The notes beneath the pieces are model-generated. The model saw nothing but the letters and a program-made list of their open reading frames with translations. It did not search any database and had not been told where the DNA came from. The position numbers and the translations under genes were made by a program. A stretch of 64,000 nucleotides of DNA from an uncultured Clostridia bacterium (GTDB lineage Bacteria; Bacillota; Clostridia; Oscillospirales; Acutalibacteraceae). Every line of letters begins with the position of its first letter. The first letter of the stretch is position 1. Positions 28,674 to 37,588 of the stretch are shown in pieces. The stretch covers positions 1 to 64,000 of the forward strand of contig CANQUV010000013.1 of assembly GCA_947627135.1 (NCBI GenBank), given 5' to 3'.

Positions 28674-29546
28674 TTAATTTCGGCGATTTGCTAGCTTTAC
28701 TGCAAAGTCCTTTAAAGGTTTGGTGTCACCTTCAAATACTGAAAGTGCATTAATTGCTTTATCCGTCAATTCATTAACCAATTCTATGCATTTATCTATT
28801 CCCAAAAGCGATACATAAGTTGATTTTTTATTGTTAATATCACTTCCTACAGGTTTGCCAAGTTCACCGGACGACGATGTTACATCTAAAATATCATCAA
28901 CAATCTGAAATGCTATTCCGATATATTCACCGTATATTCCTGCGGCATTTATTTTTTCTTCATCAGCTTCTGCGGCTATACATCCCATTTCACATGCCGC
29001 TTTTATAAGACCGCCTGTCTTTTTTATGTCCATTATTTGCAATACTTCTATTGGTGCTTTTTTCTCTTCGTTTTCAAGGTCGATTACCTGACCTCCTACC
29101 ATTCCCACAGCACCGCAGTATTTTGAAAGCGTATTAACCGCCTTTATACAGGCTTGTGCACTTGTCAGTCTGATTGTATCTTCACAGGATAAAACTTCAA
29201 AGGCAAGACTTTGGAGTGCGTCGCCTGCCAGCAGAGCAATATCTTCGCCAAATATTTTATGGTTAGACGGTTTGCCTCTTCTTAAATCGTCATCATCCAT
29301 ACAGGGCAAATCATCGTGAATAAGTGAATAAGTGTGAATCATTTCTATCGCACAGCCAAAGGGTACTGCTTTTTCTGCCGGCTTATTACAGAGCTTACAA
29401 AATTCAAGAGCAAGGTTTGGCCTTACTCTTTTTCCGCCTGCTTTAAGCGAATATTTCATTGAATCTATTAAGCTTTTTTCAAGCAACTCTTTTTCAGGCA
29501 AATAAGAAAAAAGCTTTTCTTCAATCATTTTTATATTATCAGTCAT
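28674..29546 (-). CDS. ispA: Polyprenyl (farnesyl) diphosphate synthase
   Basis: A 290-residue all-alpha prenyltransferase. The first Asp-rich motif is at 78-87 (DDLPCMDDDD) and the second at 217-221 (DDILD). GGKRVRP near 38 binds diphosphate. The residues and length fit short-chain FPP/GPP synthase IspA, although chain length cannot be fixed by eye. It overlaps xseB by eight bases and precedes dxs, as in many bacteria. Confidence 0.95.
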   Translation of the reverse strand: MTDNIKMIEEKLFSYLPEKELLEKSLIDSMKYSLKAGGKRVRPNLALEFCKLCNKPAEKAVPFGCAIEMIHTYSLIHDDLPCMDDDDLRRGKPSNHKIFGEDIALLAGDALQSLAFEVLSCEDTIRLTSAQACIKAVNTLSKYCGAVGMVGGQVIDLENEEKKAPIEVLQIMDIKKTGGLIKAACEMGCIAAEADEEKINAAGIYGEYIGIAFQIVDDILDVTSSSGELGKPVGSDINNKKSTYVSLLGIDKCIELVNELTDKAINALSVFEGDTKPLKDFAVKLANRRN

Positions 29547-29781
29547 TAAACAACTCTCCGTCTATATTGTTTATATTTTCAAGCTTTGATATTTTTTCAT
29601 TAATATCCTGCATTTGTCCTTTACATTCATCCAGCTCTTTATAGCAAAAATCAAGTAGTACACAGGCTTCTTCATAAATTTTCATACTTTCCTGAAGGTC
29701 AAGCTTTCCGCTTTCCAATACCTTTACTGTTTCTTCAAGCTTTTTATTTGCCTGTTCAAAAGTTAATTTTTTTTTATTCAT
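29539..29781 (-). CDS. xseB: Exodeoxyribonuclease VII small subunit
   Basis: About 80 residues forming a helical hairpin (LTFEQANKKLEETVKVLESG-type signature; DLQESMKIYEEA). It binds the large subunit XseA to form exonuclease VII. I chose ATG 29781; a GTG at 29802 is in frame but without a better ribosome binding site. The large subunit gene, normally just upstream, is missing: whiA occupies that position. The eight-base overlap with ispA indicates coupling. Confidence 0.92.
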   Translation of the reverse strand: MNKKKLTFEQANKKLEETVKVLESGKLDLQESMKIYEEACVLLDFCYKELDECKGQMQDINEKISKLENINNIDGELFND

Positions 29782-29808
29782 TTTATCACTCAATCTAAAC
29801 ACTCCACA

Positions 29809-30729
29809 TCACTTTAAGTTATATGAATACTCTATTAGTCTTTGTATTCTGTGATTTACTCCGCTTCTTGAAATTTTGGGATTTAAAGATTCTCCCAACA
29901 TCCTTAAAGACATATCGGGATTTTCTAAACGAAGATATGCTATTTCTTTTAAATCATCAGGCAGACTCTCAATTTTTTTATATTTGATTATCTTTTCTAT
30001 GGCATTTATTTGTTTTGCTGATGCCGCTGCAACTTTTTCTATGTTTGCGATTTCTGAATTCCGCTTACGGTTTACATTGTTTCTTACCTGCTTTACAGCC
30101 TTTGTGCCCATTATTTCCATAGCAGAATTTACTGCACCGATATATGTCAGCAAATCTGTGATTTGTTCGCTGCCCTTTATGTAGGTTACAAACACTCCGC
30201 CTCGATTTATTACGCTTGCTTTAATTGAACATTGAGGTATCTCTTCAATCACTCTGCATAAATCAGAACTTAAATTTTTATAGGGTACGCAAAATTCAAG
30301 ATGATATGATTTTTCCGGGTTGGTTATAGAACCGCAGCTTAAAAACACACCTCTTAAAAATGACGGAAGCAACTCTTCATCATCTATATTTGCCCAATTT
30401 ATTCTTAAACTGATTTTTTTATCAGAATGTCCAAATTCTTCAAAAATGCGTCTGCAATCATTTTCATCTATAAAATTAACCGTATAAAGTTTTGTGTTGT
30501 TTTTCTTTGCCTTTAAAGTACTGGTTTTTTCTATTAAGGGAACAAACAGATTCTCCGCAAGATTCATATATCGGTTTACCGTATAGTTGTTTTCTGTTTT
30601 AAAGGTTATTTTTGATGAGGAAAACTTTTTTGAAAACAACATCATTCCATAAAGCTCTGCTTTCAGATTATTTACTGATGATGATGTATTTGAACAAAGT
30701 TCTTTTCTCACTTGTGATGCAAAAGACAT
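29809..30729 (-). CDS. whiA: WhiA-type DNA-binding regulator
   Basis: A 306-residue protein with an N-terminal LAGLIDADG homing-endonuclease-like fold (about 1-200, without the catalytic acids) and a C-terminal helix-turn-helix (about 215-300, LRMLGESLNPKISRSGVNHR). In Streptomyces WhiA controls sporulation septation; in Bacillus it affects cell division and chromosome segregation. It directly follows rapZ; the yvcK/glmR gene usual between them is absent. AAGGAAG precedes the ATG. Confidence 0.95.
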   Translation of the reverse strand: MSFASQVRKELCSNTSSSVNNLKAELYGMMLFSKKFSSSKITFKTENNYTVNRYMNLAENLFVPLIEKTSTLKAKKNNTKLYTVNFIDENDCRRIFEEFGHSDKKISLRINWANIDDEELLPSFLRGVFLSCGSITNPEKSYHLEFCVPYKNLSSDLCRVIEEIPQCSIKASVINRGGVFVTYIKGSEQITDLLTYIGAVNSAMEIMGTKAVKQVRNNVNRKRNSEIANIEKVAAASAKQINAIEKIIKYKKIESLPDDLKEIAYLRLENPDMSLRMLGESLNPKISRSGVNHRIQRLIEYSYNLK

Positions 30730-30750
30730 AATTTATCTTCCTTAAATACT

Positions 30751-31617
30751 TTAAACTTTCCAGATATCTCTGTGTTGTATTGTTGACTTATAGCCTTTTT
30801 TTAGAAAATGATTATTAAAGCTTCTGGCTAAAGTTACTGAACGGTGCTTTCCTCCTGTACATCCTATCGCAACAACTATTTCACTTTTTCCTTCTTTTTG
30901 ATACAGAGGAATCGAATAATCAAGAAATTCCAGAATCTTCTCCATAAATTCTTGTGTAGTTTTCGAATTTAAAACATACTCATTTACTGACAGATCAAGT
31001 CCTGTCAGAGGCTTTAATTCAGGTATATAATATGGATTCGGCAAACATCTTGCGTCAAAAACAATGTCTGCCTCCAATGGAATCCCGTACTTAAATCCAA
31101 ATGATAAAAATGTTATAATTAAACTATCGGAACTCTTTTCAAGAAATATATTACGAAGCCTTTCTGACAGCTGTTTATTTGACATGTATGTAGTGTCAAT
31201 AAAAAAATCTGCTGATTTTTTTATTATTGACAGACTCTCTCTTTCAAGCTGAAGTGCAGCTTTTGTAGAACGGTCCGAAACTTTATCGTACAACGGATGA
31301 TGGCGGCGTGTTTCTTTAAAACGAGTTATTAGTACATCATCTTTTGCATCCAGAAAAAATATTTTTAGATTTTTGTTCTCTTTACGCATTTTATGGATTT
31401 CTATAGTTACATATTCAAAACTCGTTCCGCCTCTTACATCTATTACTACGGCTACCTTCTTCATCAAAGGGTCTGTGCTTTTTTCGCAAAGATCATAAAA
31501 TACCCTCAAAAGTGTTGCAGGTATATTGTCTACACAATAATATCCTATGTCTTCCATTGTTTTAAGAGCATTGGATTTTCCTGCTCCGGACAGACCTGTA
31601 AAAATTAAAAATTCCAT
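30751..31617 (-). CDS. rapZ: RapZ/YvcJ nucleotide-binding protein
   Basis: A 288-residue P-loop protein: GLSGAGKS at 8-15, a Walker B-like VVIDVRGG near 60, and the C-terminal RapZ domain with FGFKYG, CLPNPYY and GCTGGKHRSV. In E. coli RapZ senses glucosamine 6-phosphate and steers small-RNA decay; in Bacillus YvcJ binds nucleotides and affects competence. GGTGGT precedes the ATG. It lies between murB and whiA. Confidence 0.95.
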   Translation of the reverse strand: MEFLIFTGLSGAGKSNALKTMEDIGYYCVDNIPATLLRVFYDLCEKSTDPLMKKVAVVIDVRGGTSFEYVTIEIHKMRKENKNLKIFFLDAKDDVLITRFKETRRHHPLYDKVSDRSTKAALQLERESLSIIKKSADFFIDTTYMSNKQLSERLRNIFLEKSSDSLIITFLSFGFKYGIPLEADIVFDARCLPNPYYIPELKPLTGLDLSVNEYVLNSKTTQEFMEKILEFLDYSIPLYQKEGKSEIVVAIGCTGGKHRSVTLARSFNNHFLKKGYKSTIQHRDIWKV

Positions 31618-31631
31618 ATTACCACCAATTT

Positions 31632-32537
31632 TTATAAAAGAATTATTTCTCTTTCAAGTGTGTATCCTGTTTCTTTTTTTACTGTATCCTGTACCTTTTT
31701 TATAAGATTGCAAACATCCTCACAGGTAGCTTTTCCTGTATTTATTATAAATCCTGCGTGCTTCTCACTTACCTGCGCATCTCCCACCGATACACCTTTT
31801 AGGTTACACTGTTCAATTAAAGTTCCTGCATAAGCACCCTCCGGTCGTTTAAAAACGCTTCCCGCACTTGGGTATTCTAGGGGTTGCTTTGATTTTCTTC
31901 TGTTCATATAATCGTCCATTTTTGCACGGATTTTTGCCGGTTCATCATTTTTAAGCTGTACTGTTACTCCTATTATTATACAGCCGTTTTCTTTATACAC
32001 GCTGTGTCTGTATGACATTTCGAGTTCATCTTTCTTTAAGGTTTCTATTTTACCCTGTGGAGTTATATGAGTAACAGATATAATTACGTCTTTCATTTCT
32101 CCGCCGTAAGCGCCTGCATTCATAAATGCTGCACCGCCTGTACTTCCTGGAATCCCCCATGCAAATTCCAGTCCGGAAAGATTACATGCCAGCGCCTTTG
32201 TGCATAGTTTTGCTAGACTTGCTCCGCTTCCGCAATAAATCGTATTATTATCAAGTAAATCTATTTTTTTAAAATCTCCTGCAAGTGTAATTACTACACC
32301 TTTTAAACCTTTATCACTTACAAGAAGATTACTTCCCTTTCCTAAAATCATAAAAGGTACATTATTATCATTACAGCTTTTTAAAATCTCTGCAAGCTGT
32401 TTATTTGTTTTTACTTCAACAAACAGCTCTGCATTACCCCCGATTTTAAAGGTAGTATGAAGGCTCATTGGTTCGTTTATTTTACAATTGCAATTTAAAC
32501 TTTCTGCCGTCGTCTTAATATTAGATATTGATTTCAT
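31632..32537 (-). CDS. murB: UDP-N-acetylenolpyruvoylglucosamine reductase
   Basis: A 301-residue FAD enzyme completing UDP-N-acetylmuramate synthesis. FAD-binding segments ILGKGSNLLV and GIPGSTGGAAFMNAGAYGGE-type, plus SYRHS with the substrate-positioning Tyr/Arg and the catalytic Ser in SAGSVFKRP, are intact. Size fits the type IIa Firmicutes enzyme. GGAGGG precedes the ATG. It sits in the conserved hprK-murB-rapZ-whiA neighbourhood. Confidence 0.97.
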   Translation of the reverse strand: MKSISNIKTTAESLNCNCKINEPMSLHTTFKIGGNAELFVEVKTNKQLAEILKSCNDNNVPFMILGKGSNLLVSDKGLKGVVITLAGDFKKIDLLDNNTIYCGSGASLAKLCTKALACNLSGLEFAWGIPGSTGGAAFMNAGAYGGEMKDVIISVTHITPQGKIETLKKDELEMSYRHSVYKENGCIIIGVTVQLKNDEPAKIRAKMDDYMNRRKSKQPLEYPSAGSVFKRPEGAYAGTLIEQCNLKGVSVGDAQVSEKHAGFIINTGKATCEDVCNLIKKVQDTVKKETGYTLEREIILL

Positions 32538-32551
32538 AAACCCTCCATGTA

Positions 32552-33271
32552 TTATATCTCAATATTTTTTTCCTTCATATATGACTGCATAGTTTCTATT
32601 GATGCGTTAACAATAAGTTCTTTTGGAAAATCAAGTTCTTTTAATACATTCAAAGCAGGTTCTGCGTTTCCAATATATGTAGAAAAATGTGAATCTGTAT
32701 TTACAACAATTCTTGCTTTATGTTTTTTACACACTTTTATTATTTCAACGCAATTTTTCATAGAGTCTTTTTTGAAATTAAAGGTTGAGTTATTTATTTC
32801 AATTAAAATACCGTTCTTTGATAACTCAGGTATTACTTTTTCGTAATCATATTTAAAATTTACAGTTCCGCTATGTCCGATTACATTTACATTCTTATTT
32901 TTTGAAAGCTGCAAGTACGCATTTGTGCATTTTTCTATATTAGGCGTATCTTTTATTATGTTTCCGTGCATTGATGCAACTATCCACTCAAGTTGACTTG
33001 CAAGAGGTTCTTCACAATCAATGTTGCCTTCAAAATCTATTATATTTGCTTCCATTCCCTTTAATACTCGAATCCCTCTGAATTCCTTTGGAATTAAGCA
33101 TAATGACTCAAAATAATATGGTCCAGGTGCTCCCGGCATACTTCTGCCGTGGTCGGTAATTGCTATTGCATACAGATCTCTTTCCTTTGCTGCTGTAACC
33201 ATTTCCTCGACTGTGGAATAAGCATGGGTCGACGCTATTGTATGTGTATGCAAATCTGCAATAATATTCAT
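32552..33271 (-). CDS. PHP-domain phosphoesterase, YcdX-like
   Basis: About 239 residues. The PHP motif DLHTHT at residues 6-11, ITDHG near 38-42, HG near 105 and NTDSH near 190 provide the histidines and acids for a trinuclear metal site, as in YcdX-type phosphatases and histidinol-phosphatase relatives. The substrate is not evident. The ATG at 33271 follows the hprK stop by one base; the ribosome binding site is weak, so translation is probably coupled to hprK. Confidence 0.9.
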   Translation of the reverse strand: MNIIADLHTHTIASTHAYSTVEEMVTAAKERDLYAIAITDHGRSMPGAPGPYYFESLCLIPKEFRGIRVLKGMEANIIDFEGNIDCEEPLASQLEWIVASMHGNIIKDTPNIEKCTNAYLQLSKNKNVNVIGHSGTVNFKYDYEKVIPELSKNGILIEINNSTFNFKKDSMKNCVEIIKVCKKHKARIVVNTDSHFSTYIGNAEPALNVLKELDFPKELIVNASIETMQSYMKEKNIEI

Positions 33272-33272
33272 A

Positions 33273-34241
33273 TCAGTCCCAGCTTTCAATAATCTTTTTA
33301 TTATCCTTTTGTTCCGGGTCTATTGGCATTCCCAAGTTTTCAAGAAGCTCATAAGCTGCATTATATCCCAGCTTTTTTTGTCTGTTATTTATTGCAGCAA
33401 CTTCTATAATTATTGATATATTTCTGCCCGGCTTTACGGGTATAGTAACGGAAGGTACGTCTATTCCTAAGATTTTCATATATTCATTATCAATTCCCAT
33501 GCGGTCATAAACTTTCTTTTTATCCCACAGCTCAAGATTGATTACCATGTCTATTTTTTCGGTCAGTTTAACTGCTCCTATACCGAAAAGTCTTCGTGCA
33601 TTTATGATGCCGATACCTCTCAACTCAATAAAGTGCCTTATATTATCAGGTGATGAACCTATAAGTCTATTATTTGATACTTTTCTTATCTCAACTGCAT
33701 CATCGGCAATCAGACGGTGTCCTCTTTTTATAAGTTCAATTGCAGCTTCACTTTTACCTACTCCGCTGTCACCTATAATTAGACATCCTTCACCGTAAAC
33801 TTCCACTAAAACTCCATGACGGGTTATTCTGGGAGCAAGCTCGTTATTTAAAAAAGATACAAGCGCTGCCGTTAAAGATGATGTGCTGTCTTTTGAACAT
33901 AATATGGGAATATTATGCTTCTTTGCAGATTCGGATATTTCATTTGTAGGTTCGTAACCTCTTGCAATAATTACTGCAGGAGGTCCGAATGAAAAAATGG
34001 CATCTAAAACATGGCGCTGCTGTTCACTACCAAATCTGCCTAAATATGAATATTCAGTATTTCCTAAAATGATAATTCTGCTGCTGTCAAAAAACTCAAA
34101 ATATCCTGTAAGTTCAAGTCCGGGTCTGTTGATATCAGTTGATGATATCATGATTTCTTCAACAGATTTAGGCGTAAAATACACATTTAAGGAAAGCTCA
34201 TTTACGATTTTCCCCAGAGAAACAGAAAAACCTGTATTCAT
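33273..34241 (-). CDS. hprK: HPr kinase/phosphorylase
   Basis: About 322 residues. The N-terminal domain (1-130) is followed by the kinase domain with His142, Walker A GDSGVGKS at 157-164, the HprK signature LIADDAVEI near 180 and ELRGIGIINARRLFG near 205-220. It phosphorylates HPr on Ser46 and thereby controls carbon catabolite repression. An in-frame start 13 codons earlier is open, but GGTGGTG supports ATG 34241. It is the first gene of the 17-gene run. A weak promoter candidate ending in TATAAT lies near 34320. Confidence 0.96.
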   Translation of the reverse strand: MNTGFSVSLGKIVNELSLNVYFTPKSVEEIMISSTDINRPGLELTGYFEFFDSSRIIILGNTEYSYLGRFGSEQQRHVLDAIFSFGPPAVIIARGYEPTNEISESAKKHNIPILCSKDSTSSLTAALVSFLNNELAPRITRHGVLVEVYGEGCLIIGDSGVGKSEAAIELIKRGHRLIADDAVEIRKVSNNRLIGSSPDNIRHFIELRGIGIINARRLFGIGAVKLTEKIDMVINLELWDKKKVYDRMGIDNEYMKILGIDVPSVTIPVKPGRNISIIIEVAAINNRQKKLGYNAAYELLENLGMPIDPEQKDNKKIIESWD

Positions 34242-34385
34242 TAATTTCACCACCCAGTTAAATTTAACTAATTTTAACACTTAAAACGAAAATTAGTAAT
34301 AAGCATAAATATACTTATTTATTATACACCAAAACCCACGCTTTGAAAATACTTTTACTGAAATAAATGATAGTTTTTTGAAAAA

Positions 34386-34988
34386 TTATTCACTTTCTTC
34401 CTTTATATTTGAAAGTGGTATTGACTTTACATCCAACTGGCTTTCTGAATAGAGCAAATTAACTTTTGGCTCCTCATTTAATTCACTTAGCGAATTATAA
34501 AAAGTATAAATATTCACAGATGTATCAGAATTACTGTTTTTTGACAATTCGGAAAGTTCATTTAGTCTTGCTACGGGAATTTCTTTTTCTTCAAGTTCTT
34601 TTACTGCTTTATCTGTTGCAAAAAGAAGTTTTACTCCAGGTGAACACTCATAACTGCTTTTAAAATATTCAAGAGATGCTTTAATCTCCTCTAAATCAAG
34701 CTGATTGGAAATTACTATACATTCAAGCTGTCCTAAAAAAAGGTTCGGCACAGCCGTTGATTCCAAAGAAGTTTTTGCATTTTTAAAATTATCCGAATAT
34801 ACTTGATATTTTTGTAGTATTGCTGTATTTTCATTTTTTACAGTGTTAAATTCAAATTTTAGGAAATCCGCATTTTTTGTTATATATACGGATTCTATTA
34901 TTGCCGTTTTATCAATTTCTGTTTTTGAACATGATGAAAACATACAAGATAACACCAATGCAGTAACAATGATCAGTATTTTTCTCAT
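34386..34988 (-). CDS. Short GerC-like germination lipoprotein
   Basis: About 200 residues. A lipoprotein signal ends at Cys20 (FSSC), followed by about 180 residues resembling the N-terminal domain of Ger(x)C proteins. Normal GerC subunits are about 350-400 residues with three domains, so the C-terminal half seems absent. The gene ends with a clean stop and the reading frame shows no decay. It follows gerAB by one base and has AGGAGAG before ATG 34988. It would be the lipoprotein partner of the germinant receptor. Weak similarity makes the call depend largely on position. Confidence 0.7.
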   Translation of the reverse strand: MRKILIIVTALVLSCMFSSCSKTEIDKTAIIESVYITKNADFLKFEFNTVKNENTAILQKYQVYSDNFKNAKTSLESTAVPNLFLGQLECIVISNQLDLEEIKASLEYFKSSYECSPGVKLLFATDKAVKELEEKEIPVARLNELSELSKNSNSDTSVNIYTFYNSLSELNEEPKVNLLYSESQLDVKSIPLSNIKEESE

Positions 34989-34989
34989 T

Positions 34990-36042
34990 TTAAACTCTCC
35001 TAATTTTCTCAATAGAATATGCAAAAAGCGGAAGTACAAAAAGACCTATAATCAATAAAATTGATAAAAACAGAGTATTGGTAATAAAATCATACACAAA
35101 AGTTACATAAGTCATTACAGCAGAAAGTATAAAGCAGGCTATAAAAAAACCGATTGAAAATGTTTTTGAGTGAGTTTTATCTATTGTTTTACTTCCGCTT
35201 ACAAAAAACAAATATACAAGCAGGAATGTAACAGCCGTTAATGTTGCAAAAACAAAACCGTCTCCTCCTCTTAACATTGAAATGTTAGAAAGCTTGGACA
35301 AAGTAAAAAAAGGATACTCCAAAAACAGCGTATAATTTCCCAAAACACAAATTGTAAAGAAACTTACTGCCAGAAATAATAAAAATATTGCAAGGGAGTT
35401 ATAAAAAATTCCTAATTTATGGTTGCCTTTTAAAGAATCTGAAAAAACTACATAAGACATAATTGGTATTAAAGACAAAAGAAGCATTTGCATTGAGTTT
35501 GATAAATTTACATTCAGTGGTTGTGAGTAGCTAAAAATATTTGAAAAATCTAATTTGTCAATCAAACCGAAAAATACGAATGCAAAAGAAATTATTGCAA
35601 AAGCAAATATTATTATCGCTGTTCTGAAAAGAGCCTGCATTCCCTTATAACTCCCGAAGGCAGCTATCAAGAGAAATGCAAAAATTACCGCAAGAGGCAA
35701 AGCTTCGTGATTAATGCTGTCTTTTAAAAAAACTGCAAATTTTGATGTTATTACGCTTGTAAATATAACAAAACAAATAAGATAATAAAGCTTTATTATT
35801 AATGACATACCCACGCTATGCTCAGATGAAATTTCCGTTGTTGTTTTACCGGTTTTTTTATAAAGCAGATATGATGGAATACAGGAAACTATCAGCAAAA
35901 TTACACCTGCTACTAAAGTAAGCATATTAAAAAAGAATGAATTGGTTTCTCCCATAGTATTAAAACAACCGAAAACTAAAAAAACATTACATAGAAACAT
36001 ACATATAAAAAATTGTGATACTGATATTTTATTATGATTCAT
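34990..36042 (-). CDS. gerAB: Spore germination protein GerAB, permease-like subunit
   Basis: A 350-residue protein with about ten membrane helices, in the amino-acid permease-like superfamily that forms the B subunit of Ger receptors in the spore inner membrane. Segments such as FGSYKGMQALFRTA and LIPIMSYVVFSDSLKG suit the family. In Bacillus the B subunit binds the germinant amino acid. It overlaps gerAA by eleven bases and precedes the gerC-like gene, so the operon order is A-B-C. AAAGGAG precedes the ATG. Confidence 0.9.
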   Translation of the reverse strand: MNHNKISVSQFFICMFLCNVFLVFGCFNTMGETNSFFFNMLTLVAGVILLIVSCIPSYLLYKKTGKTTTEISSEHSVGMSLIIKLYYLICFVIFTSVITSKFAVFLKDSINHEALPLAVIFAFLLIAAFGSYKGMQALFRTAIIIFAFAIISFAFVFFGLIDKLDFSNIFSYSQPLNVNLSNSMQMLLLSLIPIMSYVVFSDSLKGNHKLGIFYNSLAIFLLFLAVSFFTICVLGNYTLFLEYPFFTLSKLSNISMLRGGDGFVFATLTAVTFLLVYLFFVSGSKTIDKTHSKTFSIGFFIACFILSAVMTYVTFVYDFITNTLFLSILLIIGLFVLPLFAYSIEKIRRV

Positions 36043-37498
36043 CGTAAATCTCCTTTGAACCTTTTAAGTTCTGCACCTTTTGAGTAAATTTAGAGAGTTT
36101 TTTCCAATCTGAACGAATAAAAACATCACGCATATTTTTCTTTGAAAACGGGGTGATAGGCGACATATACGGTACTCCGAAACTTGTTTTTGAACACATA
36201 ACAATGAGATAAAAACAACTGAATATTACTATTCCCCATAATCCCAGTACAGCACCGGCCAATATAAGAAGAAGTCTTGCTACTGTTATTGCAGGGTATA
36301 AATCGGGAATTACATAACTGCAAATTGCCGCAATAGCTACTACCATTAAAGTGGGAGCACCGATTATTCCTGCACTTACCGCCGCTTCACCGATAACAAG
36401 AGCTCCTACTATACTTACTGCATGACCTAACGGTCTTGGGATTCTTAATCCTGCTTCTCGCATAACTTCATAAATAAAAAGTATCAGGAAAACTTCAAGT
36501 CCCACAGGCAAAGGTGTTTGTGATACGGATGTTATTATATTTTGCAAAAGCTGTGTTGGAAAATATTCGGGATGATATGCCGCAAAAGCAGTGTATATTC
36601 CCGGCAGATAAACTGCTATGATAAATGAAATATATTTTAGTATTCTTGTAAATGAAGCATAAAACGGACGGTTGGAATAATCGTCTACACTTTGAAATTT
36701 CTCTATAAACAAATGTGGTACTATCAGTACCGACGGTGTACCGTCAATTAAAACTGCTATTCTTCCCTCTGTTATTTTTCCGCATACAGTGTCAGGTCGT
36801 TCGGTTACTCCTATTGCAGAGAAAAGCGAACGTCGGTTATTTTCCTCTAAAAAAGGCACCAAATAACCTGCTCCCATAACTGTTTGCAAAGTTGTTTGTT
36901 TAAGCCTTTTTCTCAATTCGTTCAATATGCTTTCCGATACAGAGTTTTTTAAGTAACATATACACATCTGTGTCTTTGATATATCACCAGCCTGCATATT
37001 TTCAAAAACTAAGTCGGGATTTTTAATTCTTCTTCTTATAAGAGTCATATTTATTCGCAACGGCTCTACAAAACCCTCCCTGGGTCCACGCTGAATAACT
37101 TCGGTTTCTGGTGAACTTACACTTCTGAATGAGAATCCCTGAATACCTATCGCCATCATTTTGTCAGAACCATCTACTGCTAAAACTGCAAATCCTGACA
37201 TTGAAAAGGTCATAACCTGATTAAAGTCTTTTACATCTACTATCTCTGATGCTGACAAGACCGATGATTTTATATGGTCAAAAATATTTTTTCTTCCTAT
37301 GTTTTCGTAGGACGCATTTATAAGAGGAGTTATAATTGTAATTGCTATTCCCTCTTTATCACACATTCCTTCGGTAGTAATAAGAGCAGCTTTTGTATTT
37401 TGTTCATCAGGCAGTGTTATCTCTCTTACTGTGAAATCTGCTGAATTATTTGCCATCGCTTTTAATTGTTCTATATTTTCTTTTAAAGAACTAAACAT
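36032..37498 (-). CDS. gerAA: Spore germination protein GerAA
   Basis: About 488 residues. The soluble N-terminal half has the family signatures VIRGPREGFVEPLRINMTLIRRRIK (quoted by its core GPREGF), and the C-terminal half has five or six membrane helices with ISVSQTPLPVG-like and FIYEVMREAGLRIPRP-like segments. GerA-type A subunits form the pentameric channel of the receptor. AGGTG fits ATG 37498 better than the upstream GTG at 37507, which lies inside the ribosome binding site. It is divergent from the DUF421 gene. Confidence 0.95.
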   Translation of the reverse strand: MFSSLKENIEQLKAMANNSADFTVREITLPDEQNTKAALITTEGMCDKEGIAITIITPLINASYENIGRKNIFDHIKSSVLSASEIVDVKDFNQVMTFSMSGFAVLAVDGSDKMMAIGIQGFSFRSVSSPETEVIQRGPREGFVEPLRINMTLIRRRIKNPDLVFENMQAGDISKTQMCICYLKNSVSESILNELRKRLKQTTLQTVMGAGYLVPFLEENNRRSLFSAIGVTERPDTVCGKITEGRIAVLIDGTPSVLIVPHLFIEKFQSVDDYSNRPFYASFTRILKYISFIIAVYLPGIYTAFAAYHPEYFPTQLLQNIITSVSQTPLPVGLEVFLILFIYEVMREAGLRIPRPLGHAVSIVGALVIGEAAVSAGIIGAPTLMVVAIAAICSYVIPDLYPAITVARLLLILAGAVLGLWGIVIFSCFYLIVMCSKTSFGVPYMSPITPFSKKNMRDVFIRSDWKKLSKFTQKVQNLKGSKEIYDES

Positions 37499-37544
37499 AT
37501 TTATCACCTGTTATATATCATTAACATTGTATTTGGAAATATTC

Positions 37545-37574
37545 TGAATTTTATATTACAATTTGTGCATAATA
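37545..37574 (+). promoter_or_regulatory. Sigma-G-like forespore promoter for the DUF421 operon
   Basis: TGAATT (37545-37550) and CATAATA (37568-37574) are 17 bases apart. The Bacillus sigma-G/sigma-F consensus is about TGAATA, 17-18 bases, CATACTA. It lies directly upstream of the ribosome binding site and ATG at 37589. Confidence 0.5.
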
Positions 37575-37588
37575 TATTTGGTGATTTT

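Noticed and set aside
32552..33271. PHP protein as histidinol-phosphatase of a his operon
   Set aside because: No histidine genes nearby and the motif pattern is the general YcdX-like PHP type; a specific substrate is not supported.
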